Assembly: GCA_964610345.1 (NCBI GenBank) | Contig: CAZSVQ010000020.1 | Location: 1-15,294 of the forward strand | DNA length: 15,294 nt | Direction: 5' to 3' | Origin: HK-STAS-PATE-36 sp964610345 | GTDB lineage: Bacteria > Patescibacteriota > Saccharimonadia > Saccharimonadales > JAGQNJ01 | Shown here: in pieces, positions 6,220 to 11,613 of the stretch | How the letters are laid out: every line of letters starts with the position of its first letter | Numbering within the stretch: position 1 is the stretch's first letter | Program-made: the position numbers and the translations under genes | Notes under the pieces: model-generated | What the model saw: only the letters and a program-made list of their open reading frames with translations | Databases searched by the model: none | What the model was told of the DNA's origin: nothing

Positions 6220-6828
6220 ATGCCTGCATACGGTAACAACAACGGTTTGGTCCGCGGTGTCAACACCGCAATTGCGGTGACCTGGAAGGCGTTCATCTGT
6301 ATCGTCCTCGGTCCAGGACTCCTGTACCTGGACATCGCAGCCGGTGCCAATTATTTCCAGGGTGCGTTCGACCCATATTTGACTGGTGCGTTCAACGCAA
6401 CAATCCCGATCATGGGGTGGCACATCAACTGGGGTCATGCATTTGTGTTGGGCTTCGTGCTCAGTGCCGTCTGCAGTGGCATCCAGATTGCCCTGTGGAA
6501 CTTCAGCAAGTCGAGCATCAAGCTCGGTATGTTGAAACCACAGCACTATGTTGCGCTAACCATGGCTGGAGCCATCTTCTTGCTGGATGTGGCATCCGAT
6601 CTTGGTGGCGCGACTATGTGGGTCAGCAGTACCACAAACGGAGCGCTCTGGCCGTCGAACGCCAACATGTTCCAGATGATCACCATCCCGGTGATTGTTA
6701 TCTGTGGCATCGCCAACGAGGCAATTTTGGAGTTCTTCTTCGGAATAGATCAACCAACCAAGATCGGCCGGAAATACTCCAGGCGACCCGTGAGCAACTC
6801 CGAACGAGAGAAGGTGAGCGTCAACTGA
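6220..6828 (+). CDS. Predicted four-helix membrane protein, GC-rich, unknown function
   Basis: I do not recognise this 202-residue protein. It has four hydrophobic segments (about 18-40, 72-92, 108-124 and 152-174), a loop rich in aromatic and small residues (NYFQGAFDPYLTGAFNATIP, 44-63), and a basic, hydrophilic C-terminal tail from about 181 (GRKYSRRP). Composition is unlike its neighbours: by eye the gene is about 55% GC, with CTG, CTC, GTC and ATC codons, where flanking genes favour TTA, ATA and AAA. The GC-rich stretch runs from about 6145 to 6940, including the leader and the downstream hairpin. This suggests recent horizontal acquisition, or less likely an assembly join. The ATG lies after AAAGGTAGGCAAAG, a partial Shine-Dalgarno. 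The frame is intact, ends in TGA, and lies between divergent and convergent neighbours. Confidence 0.7.
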   Translation: MPAYGNNNGLVRGVNTAIAVTWKAFICIVLGPGLLYLDIAAGANYFQGAFDPYLTGAFNATIPIMGWHINWGHAFVLGFVLSAVCSGIQIALWNFSKSSIKLGMLKPQHYVALTMAGAIFLLDVASDLGGATMWVSSTTNGALWPSNANMFQMITIPVIVICGIANEAILEFFFGIDQPTKIGRKYSRRPVSNSEREKVSVN

Positions 6829-6842
6829 GACGAGGGGCAATT

Positions 6843-6931
6843 GAGCGCGGACTGTGGGTTCGAGGTGTTGAGAAACGTGCGCCGGCATCTGCCAGCAAAC
6901 AATTCCTCACGCCTCACCCACAGTCCCGCTC
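6843..6931. repeat. Large hairpin / inverted repeat between convergent genes
   Basis: Arms GAGCGCGGACTGTGGGT (6843-6859) and ACCCACAGTCCCGCTC (6916-6931) pair over 16 bp with a single bulged C. After a 2-nt bulge, pairing continues for about 7 bp (GAGGTGT with ACGCCTC, one G-U), and a small apical GGC-ATCT-GCC hairpin sits at the tip. Neither strand has a T run right after it, so it is not a standard intrinsic terminator, though it lies between the convergent genes at 6220 and 6949. It is GC-rich like the preceding gene and could be the end of an acquired segment, a bidirectional transcript-end structure, or a structured RNA. Confidence 0.75.
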
Positions 6932-6948
6932 TAACCACCAAAAAGATT

Positions 6949-7836
6949 TTATGCAGAGATTTTTTGTCTTTTTGCCAAACAGTCACTACATTTGGTTTTT
7001 TTGTCACAATTTTCGCACACAAGCACTAAGCGATTGCAACTAACGTCAGCGCAATTGATATATCGGCTTGTTCTACCTTTGCAATATATGCACTCTCCAA
7101 TATCTTTAGCTTTATTTGAAAAGCTATGCATCATGCGGTCATCAAATATGTGCAACTTACCTTCCCATAAGCCATCGTCACCATACTTTTCACCATATTT
7201 CACAATTCCGCCGTCAATTTGATAAACATCTTTAAAGCCACGATTAATCATCAGCGCACTGAGCGCTTCACACCTGATTCCACCTGTACAATATGTAACC
7301 ACAGGTTTATCTTTAATGTCATTATATTTAGGATCTTCAATTTCTTTAATAAAATCACGCGAAGTTTTAACATCAGGAATTACAGTATTTTTAAATTTTC
7401 CTATCTCAGCTTCGTAAGCATTTCTTCCATCAAAAAACACAACTTCATCACCATATTGCTTAACAAGTTCATTAACTTGTTCTGGTTTTAAGTGTTTGCC
7501 GCCACCAACAACACCTTTTTCATCAACTTTGATTTCATCTGGAGCCCCGAAAGCAACTAGCTCTGGACGCTCCTTTATACTTAGTCGTGGAAAATCATTG
7601 CCTGTACCGTCACTCCACTTATATGTAATCCCCTTAAACAATACTGAACGATTCATCTCGCGTTTATATTCACGTAAATTTTCTATGTCACCACCAAGCG
7701 TACCATTTATGCCATGCTTGCTAACAATTATTCTCCCCTTTAAACTAAGTCGGCTACAGAGTTCTTTTTGCCAGCGCACCGTCATAGCTGGATCTAGTAC
7801 CGGCACAAATTTGTAGTACAGAATTACTTTATTCAT
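6949..7836 (-). CDS. trhO: tRNA uridine(34) hydroxylase, rhodanese family
   Basis: TrhO (formerly UPF0176/YceA) carries out oxygen-dependent hydroxylation of U34 in tRNA anticodons to 5-hydroxyuridine. The 295-residue product has the expected order: an N-terminal alpha/beta domain with KHGINGTLGG (40-49), a GGGKHLKPEQ linker (111-120), and a rhodanese domain with FFDGRNAYE (134-142) and the active-site loop CTGGIRCE (C183 catalytic, C189). The C-terminus is cysteine-rich: CIYC, NC, SC, CENC and CSDC between 249 and 286, consistent with zinc binding. Length is usual for the bacterial family. The ATG at 7836 is chosen because a good promoter ends 9 nt before it; there is no Shine-Dalgarno site. 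A dependence on O2 is noteworthy if the host is a reduced-genome fermenter. Confidence 0.93.
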   Translation of the reverse strand: MNKVILYYKFVPVLDPAMTVRWQKELCSRLSLKGRIIVSKHGINGTLGGDIENLREYKREMNRSVLFKGITYKWSDGTGNDFPRLSIKERPELVAFGAPDEIKVDEKGVVGGGKHLKPEQVNELVKQYGDEVVFFDGRNAYEAEIGKFKNTVIPDVKTSRDFIKEIEDPKYNDIKDKPVVTYCTGGIRCEALSALMINRGFKDVYQIDGGIVKYGEKYGDDGLWEGKLHIFDDRMMHSFSNKAKDIGECIYCKGRTSRYINCADVSCNRLVLVCENCDKKTKCSDCLAKRQKISA

Positions 7837-7845
7837 GATACATAC

Positions 7846-7874
7846 ATTTTACGACACAAACTAACTCTTGTCAT
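7846..7874 (-). promoter_or_regulatory. trhO promoter, leaderless start
   Basis: Minus strand ATGACA (7869-7874), a 17-nt spacer and TAAAAT (7846-7851). The -10 ends 9 nt before the ATG, leaving a leader of 2 to 3 nt. The -35 box occupies the same bases as the -35 of the opposite promoter. Confidence 0.65.
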
Positions 7875-7897
7875 CTCTGGCATGCTTATGCTATAGT
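7868..7897 (+). promoter_or_regulatory. Promoter of the ABC transporter gene
   Basis: Plus strand TTGTCA (7868-7873), an 18-nt spacer and TGCTATAGT (extended -10, hexamer 7892-7897). Predicted start near 7904 leaves a leader of about 160 nt, unusually long for this window. Its -35 fully overlaps that of trhO. Confidence 0.55.
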
Positions 7898-7942
7898 AAT
7901 CAAATCACTTATAAATTAATGGAAAGGTGACCAAAAGCAACC

Positions 7943-8002
7943 ATGACGCATCCACCACAGTCGTATATATTCTCTTCGGTCGCCTGCAGCGAGCGAAGCT
8001 AA
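7943..8002 (+). CDS. Possible leader peptide ORF (19 aa), doubtful
   Basis: Within the ABC gene leader an ATG at 7943 opens a 19-codon frame, MTHPPQSYIFSSVACSERS, ending in TAA at 8000-8002. An AAAGGTGA stretch lies 12 nt upstream. Its 3' half is the hairpin at 7974-7998, so translation could affect folding. There is no run of regulatory codons as in amino-acid attenuators. Chance is a real alternative. Confidence 0.2.
   Translation: MTHPPQSYIFSSVACSERS
7974..7998 (+). promoter_or_regulatory. Leader hairpin
   Basis: CTTCG-g-TCGC, loop CTGCA, GCGA-g-CGAAG: nine base pairs with one symmetric G/G mismatch. No T run follows, so it is not a terminator. It is the main structure in the long ABC gene leader. 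Confidence 0.5.
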
Positions 8003-8049
8003 ACGTACTCACTCGTTGTTAACCAACAAAAAATTTTCATTTACTAACC

Positions 8050-8064
8050 GCAGTAGGAGACTGC
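8050..8064 (+). promoter_or_regulatory. Shine-Dalgarno presented in a hairpin loop
   Basis: GCAGT-AGGAG-ACTGC: a perfect 5-bp stem whose entire loop is the Shine-Dalgarno AGGAG, ending one base before the ATG at 8066. Spacing from AGGAG to ATG is 6 nt. The site both fixes the start codon and suggests a structured initiation region. Confidence 0.65.
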
Positions 8065-8065
8065 T

Positions 8066-9703
8066 ATGTCGAAAAAAAATAGTTCAATTACCTATAAAAC
8101 AATAAAACTTTATTGGGATTTTGCTAATAAATATCCCCGATTTCTTTACGGTATGCTCATTTCTATGCCTATTGTATTGTTAGTTTCAGTTTTTATACCA
8201 CCATTAATCTTAGCCAATATATTTGAAAAATTATCTTCAGACAAATTCCAAACTGGGCTAGTCTGGGATAACTTTGGAACTAGTTTAGTTATATACTGTG
8301 TATTAATGTTCATTGGCTCACTAGGCTGGAGAGTGGTAGACGCATTTAACTGGCGCCTCGAGGCAAACGTACTAAAAACTATATCAAACCATATATATAA
8401 ACATCTGATGAATCAAAGTGCGAATTTTCATGCCAACAATTTTGGCGGATCTTTAGTCTCTCAAACAAATAAATTCTTAGGGTCATATATCAGAGTGACC
8501 GATACAACTGTTTACGGAACATTAAACCTATTATTTTCTTTGATTTTTACAGCGGTTATTTTAGCACCTAAAGTTCCTGTATTTGTAATAGCCTTTATAA
8601 TATTTAGCATAATATATATTATTTCAGCTTTCTATATCACTAAAAATATAAGAAAAATCGCATCAAAACATTCTGAGGCAGAGAGTAAGCAAACTGGGTA
8701 CTTATCTGACAGTATTACAAATGTAATGGCAATTAAAAGTTTCTCTTCTGACGTTTATGAAAGAAAACAATTTAATAAAAAATCAACTAGCGTTGCAAAC
8801 TACCTGTTACGAGTTGGTAAAGCTGTACAAAAACAGATGTTTTATTATTCAGGGATGTCGGGATTAATTCAATCACTTGCAGTGATAATTAGTGTAATCG
8901 CTGCCGTAAATTATCATGCAAATATAGCTACGGTTTTTCTGGTTCTTAGTTATACATCGACAATTGCAGACAAATTATTTAATTTTAGCTCACAAGCATT
9001 GAGAGCATATAACCGCGCATTCGGTGATGCAGCAGAGATGACTAAAATACTGGGAATAGAACCCGAAGTACATGATGTCGAAAAACCTGAATTTTTGAGA
9101 ATCACAAGAGGAGCTATTGAATTTGATGACGTAAACTTTAAGCACGACGGCGCAACAAAAACTATATTTAACAATTTGAGTTTCAAAATTAAGCCGGGAG
9201 AGAAAATTGGTCTTGTAGGTAACTCCGGTTCAGGAAAAACTTCATTGACTAAAGTTCTACTTAGATTTTCTGACATTCAAAGTGGCAAGATTACAGTTGA
9301 CAATCAAAATATATCAATAATTACTCAAAATGATTTACGATCAGTAATTGCCTATGTTCCCCAAGANNNNNNNNNNNNNNNNNNNNNNNNNNNNNNNNNN
9401 NNNNNNNNNNNNNNNNNNNNNNNNNNNNNNNNNNNNNNNNNNNNNNNNNNNNNNNNNNNNNNNNNNAGCGCACTAGATAGTGAAAGTGAAGGCTTAATTC
9501 AGGATGCCTTATGGAAACTAATGGACAACAAAACTGCGATTGTTATTGCCCACCGATTAAGTACGATTCAAAAAATGGACCGAATTATTGTACTTGATAA
9601 AGGTAAAATAATTGAAGAAGGCTCTCATAAAGAACTTATCCATAAAGGTGGAAAATATGCCGAGTTATGGAACCGCCAGTCCGGTGGCTTTATGGAAGAT
9701 TAA
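8066..9703 (+). CDS. ABC exporter half-transporter (fused membrane and ATPase domains)
   Basis: The product starts with a six-helix exporter-type membrane domain (hydrophobic segments about 28-50, 73-88, 152-168, 170-192, 262-282, 286-302) and ends in an ATPase domain beginning near IEFDDVNF (351). Walker A is GNSGSGKT (385-392); the Q-loop is at AYVPQ (429-433). The D-loop SALDSESEG and the switch histidine in IVIAHRLST follow the gap. A run of 100 N removes the ABC signature and Walker B. In MsbA-like proteins roughly 85 residues separate VPQ from SALD, while the gap stands for only 34, so the 545-residue length is too short by about 50. The frame is kept across the gap and both edges fit, so the gene is probably intact. 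It would act as a dimer exporting lipid, peptide or drug; the substrate is not predictable. A strong Shine-Dalgarno marks the ATG. Confidence 0.92.
   Translation: MSKKNSSITYKTIKLYWDFANKYPRFLYGMLISMPIVLLVSVFIPPLILANIFEKLSSDKFQTGLVWDNFGTSLVIYCVLMFIGSLGWRVVDAFNWRLEANVLKTISNHIYKHLMNQSANFHANNFGGSLVSQTNKFLGSYIRVTDTTVYGTLNLLFSLIFTAVILAPKVPVFVIAFIIFSIIYIISAFYITKNIRKIASKHSEAESKQTGYLSDSITNVMAIKSFSSDVYERKQFNKKSTSVANYLLRVGKAVQKQMFYYSGMSGLIQSLAVIISVIAAVNYHANIATVFLVLSYTSTIADKLFNFSSQALRAYNRAFGDAAEMTKILGIEPEVHDVEKPEFLRITRGAIEFDDVNFKHDGATKTIFNNLSFKIKPGEKIGLVGNSGSGKTSLTKVLLRFSDIQSGKITVDNQNISIITQNDLRSVIAYVPQXXXXXXXXXXXXXXXXXXXXXXXXXXXXXXXXXXSALDSESEGLIQDALWKLMDNKTAIVIAHRLSTIQKMDRIIVLDKGKIIEEGSHKELIHKGGKYAELWNRQSGGFMED
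9367..9466. other. Assembly gap (100 N)
   Basis: A round 100-base N run inside the ATPase domain. It is a placeholder of unknown true size; from ABC domain spacing the missing piece should be nearer 250 bases. Confidence 0.95.
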
Positions 9704-9735
9704 AATAACCCCCTCGTAATTGAGGTTATTTAAAA
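9703..9735. terminator. Bidirectional terminator between the ABC gene and rplY
   Basis: AAATAACC (9703-9710) pairs perfectly with GGTTATTT (9724-9731) over 8 bp, with an inner CTC/GAG. The hairpin overlaps the ABC stop codon and lies 17 nt beyond the rplY stop. On the minus strand the stem runs into TTATTTTAAT, a fair T tract; the plus-strand tail is weaker. Confidence 0.7.
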
Positions 9736-9748
9736 TGTCATTATGAAG

Positions 9749-10393
9749 TTACTCTTCTGGTTGTGTCTCTTTAGCTTCTTCTGCTGAAGCTTCTGCTTCG
9801 GTAGATTCTTCAACCTCAGCCTCTTCTGACTGCTGAGCTGGTGTTTCAATTACTGCTACAACTGAATGTTCTGCATCGGTAATAATCGTGACATTGTCTG
9901 GTGCTTGCAAATCGGCCACACTAATTTTATCACCAACTTCTGCTAAAGACTCTACATTAATGACTATTTCATCGGGAAGATTACGTGGAGTGGCTTCTAC
10001 TTCAACGTTTTCTAGCTGATGAAGTAACATAAGACCGGCTTTTTCTGCCTCGCTATCACCCTCAAATCTTAGTGGGACCTCCGTTTGGACCTTCTCATTC
10101 TGGTGGACAGCATTAAAAACCACGTGTCGCAGGGTATTCATGCGCGGATCTAAATCAACATCACGGATAATCGCTAGGTACTTATCAGAACCAACAGTTA
10201 AATCTACCGGATGATGCTTGCCAGCCTTTTCATATATTTTTGTCAACTCATTAAAGGGTGCGTCCACGACAATTGACTCTTTACCGTGATTATGAATAAC
10301 CGCTGGCACCTTGCCTTCTCGTCGTAATGCCCGTACTTGCTTGCCCACCACAGTTCGCTTCTCTAATGTAAGCGTAATGTCGCCTTTGCTCAT
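9749..10393 (-). CDS. rplY: 50S ribosomal protein L25 (CTC form)
   Basis: L25 binds 5S rRNA in the large subunit. This is the long, CTC-type version: an N-terminal RNA-binding domain from about 6 to 95 (TLEKRTVVGKQVRALRREGK then VPAVIHNHGKES, and RDVDLDPRMNTLRHVVFNAV), a second beta-rich domain to about 185 (VPLRFEGDSEAEK, LPDEIVINVESLAEVGDKI, VADLQAP), and an acidic, disordered Glu/Ala tail (AQQSEEAEVEESTEAEAS onward). The 214-residue length suits the CTC family. The ATG is fixed by GGAGG four bases upstream, in a short leader of about 20 nt from the extended -10 box. It is convergent with the ABC gene and divergent from dedA. Confidence 0.95.
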   Translation of the reverse strand: MSKGDITLTLEKRTVVGKQVRALRREGKVPAVIHNHGKESIVVDAPFNELTKIYEKAGKHHPVDLTVGSDKYLAIIRDVDLDPRMNTLRHVVFNAVHQNEKVQTEVPLRFEGDSEAEKAGLMLLHQLENVEVEATPRNLPDEIVINVESLAEVGDKISVADLQAPDNVTIITDAEHSVVAVIETPAQQSEEAEVEESTEAEASAEEAKETQPEE

Positions 10394-10420
10394 GAATCCT
10401 CCACTTAACTTAGCTCTACC

Positions 10421-10429
10421 ATTATAACA
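10421..10429 (-). promoter_or_regulatory. rplY promoter (extended -10)
   Basis: Minus strand TGTTATAAT, a perfect TATAAT with the TGn extension, 27 nt before the ATG. No -35 stands out. The leader holds the GGAGG site. Confidence 0.6.
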
Positions 10430-10449
10430 AACAATTTCAACAGAATGTT

Positions 10450-10458
10450 TGGTATAAT
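10450..10458 (+). promoter_or_regulatory. dedA promoter (extended -10), leaderless start
   Basis: Plus strand TGGTATAAT ends 9 nt before the dedA ATG at 10468, leaving about 3 nt of leader. It lies 20 nt from the rplY -10, back to back. Confidence 0.6.
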
Positions 10459-10467
10459 ATACAACTA

Positions 10468-11064
10468 ATGTTTCATTTAGATTTTGAAGGCTTAATTACC
10501 GGTAGTGGTATATTACTTGGGCTAGCGATTATTGGTGGAATTATTTTTGCAGAATCTGGACTATTAGTTGGTTTCTTTTTGCCTGGTGATACATTATTAC
10601 TATTTGCTGGTTTTTTTGCTGCCCAGGGTAAATTGCCCCTCGGTTGGCTGTTGGTAACAATTGTAGTTTGTGCAATTATTGGTGATAATGTTGGCTATAG
10701 CATTGGCCGCCGTACTGGGCCACGTATTTTTAAGAAAAAAGATGGCTTATTCTTCCACAAAGATCACATTGAGCGGGCCGAAAAATTCTATAACCAACAC
10801 GGTGGCAAAACGATAATTCTAGCAAGGTTTGTGCCAATAGTTAGAACTTTTGCCCCCATGGTTGCTGGCATTGGCAAAATGCCTCGCAAACGATTTATGG
10901 CGTTCAACGTGGTTGGGGCATTTGTGTGGGGTGTTGGCGTAACAATGATAGGCTATTTTTTAGGTGGATTTTTTGACCCAGCAACAATTGAAAAATTCAT
11001 TTTGCCAGTAATGCTAATTGTTACTGCTGGCACATTTGGTCNNNNNNNNNNAAAAAAAGTTTGA
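10468..11064 (+). CDS. DedA family membrane protein
   Basis: DedA proteins are integral membrane proteins tied to membrane homeostasis; several act as undecaprenyl-phosphate or phospholipid transporters. The product shows the family landmarks: FAESGLLVGFFLPGDTLLL (27-45), GDNVGYSIGRRTG (72-84), and GGKTIILARFVPIVRTFAP (112-130) followed by MVAGIGKMPRKRF. Hydrophobic segments lie near 10-28, 36-53, 58-73, 145-167 and 175-192. The ten N at 11042-11051 fall five codons before an apparent TGA, so the C-terminal few residues and the stop are uncertain; about 198 residues is normal for the family. The ATG follows an extended -10 closely, with no Shine-Dalgarno. The next rightward frame begins 10 nt later but is doubtful. 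Confidence 0.93.
   Translation: MFHLDFEGLITGSGILLGLAIIGGIIFAESGLLVGFFLPGDTLLLFAGFFAAQGKLPLGWLLVTIVVCAIIGDNVGYSIGRRTGPRIFKKKDGLFFHKDHIERAEKFYNQHGGKTIILARFVPIVRTFAPMVAGIGKMPRKRFMAFNVVGAFVWGVGVTMIGYFLGGFFDPATIEKFILPVMLIVTAGTFGXXXXKKV
11042..11051. other. Assembly gap (10 N)
   Basis: Ten N near the dedA 3' end. The true gap size is unknown, so the dedA stop and anything spanning it cannot be trusted. Confidence 0.95.
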
Positions 11065-11073
11065 TAAACCCTT

Positions 11074-11268
11074 ATGAGGTTGAAATCAAATATAAAACTG
11101 AAAAAAAGGTTTCGAGTAAACGAAAGAGCGAGGGTAAATAATTCTCTCTTTATATTTATCGATATGAAATTAATTGGATTACTTAAAGAAGAATCTACTC
11201 GCCAAGCAATCAAGGCTCGCATAAAACTTGGCCTCAGCAACATCTTCTTAAACAAAAAAATCGATTAA
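11074..11268 (+). CDS. Small hypothetical ORF or remnant (64 aa), doubtful
   Basis: A 64-codon frame begins 10 nt after the apparent dedA stop and ends overlapping the stop codon of the convergent gene by 3 nt. The product is basic and unrecognised. An internal ATG at 11164 gives a 34-residue version (MKLIGLLKEESTRQAIKARI and so on), whose codons look more like the neighbours than the first half. No Shine-Dalgarno is seen before either. It may be a true small protein, a gene remnant, or noise beside the gap. It should be called only if homologs are found. Confidence 0.25.
   Translation: MRLKSNIKLKKRFRVNERARVNNSLFIFIDMKLIGLLKEESTRQAIKARIKLGLSNIFLNKKID
11123..11151 (+). terminator. Possible weak terminator after dedA
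   Basis: AAAGAG (11123-11128) pairs with CTCTTT (11146-11151), with a further imperfect GA/TC pairing, followed by ATATTTATC. It is A/T-rich with a 17-nt loop. If the 64-codon frame is not real, this could end dedA transcription. Confidence 0.25.
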
Positions 11269-11594
11269 TCTTCTGCTGGTAAAACTACACCGATTTCAGA
11301 CCCAAAAAAGGCAATTACGGTGCCAAATGATTCGTTTTTTGGCAATTTATTCCACCTCTTAGCTCTTTCTGATTCATTGGTTTGTGCGTCAGACTGCATT
11401 GCATCGCGCGCTTCTTCGCTCTCCCACTCAGCAACAGCAAAAAAGCTACCAGGTTCACCCCTAACCTCGTGCAAATGTGTACCAAGTGCACCCGGATACT
11501 CTTGAAGAATTGTACTGCCAACTCTCCAGTGGTCAATAAATGATTGCTTTTCTATTGGATTATTTAATTTTATCTTCCATACATATCTATACAT
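11265..11594 (-). CDS. ABM-like monooxygenase domain protein (dimeric alpha/beta barrel)
   Basis: The 109-residue product looks like the small antibiotic-biosynthesis-monooxygenase/EthD-type ferredoxin-like fold: a first strand MYRYVWKIKL, a helix with EKQSFIDHWRVGSTILQEYPG, a GTHLHEVRGEPGSFFAVAEW strand pair, and a helix SEEARDAMQSDAQ. Members form dimers and range from true monooxygenases to stress proteins, so the reaction is not predictable. The ATG is set by AAGGAG eight bases upstream. It starts 19 nt after the uvrA stop and probably belongs to the same transcript, as a downstream operon gene with its own ribosome site. The 3' end overlaps the doubtful plus-strand ORF. Confidence 0.72.
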   Translation of the reverse strand: MYRYVWKIKLNNPIEKQSFIDHWRVGSTILQEYPGALGTHLHEVRGEPGSFFAVAEWESEEARDAMQSDAQTNESERAKRWNKLPKNESFGTVIAFFGSEIGVVLPAED

Positions 11595-11613
11595 GTTTGA
11601 TTCTCCTTTTTGG

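Noticed and set aside
6142..6546. 134-codon minus-strand ORF (and a 208-codon plus-strand ORF at 6417-7043)
   Set aside because: They are shadows of the membrane protein at 6220-6828; open frames in GC-rich DNA are common, and their products are Cys/His/Asp-rich without any fold-like pattern.
6851..6868. tRNA-like T-arm (GGGTTCGAGG)
   Set aside because: No acceptor, D-arm or anticodon structure surrounds it; the bases are used in the large hairpin.
6843..6931. Standard Rho-independent terminator
   Set aside because: No T tract follows the stem on either strand.
6145..6940. Insertion sequence
   Set aside because: No transposase, no terminal inverted repeats at the edges and no flanking direct duplication were found; only the composition shift supports foreign origin.
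8066..9703. ABC transporter as a truncated pseudogene
   Set aside because: The apparent shortness is explained by the N gap; both sides are in frame and carry intact motifs.
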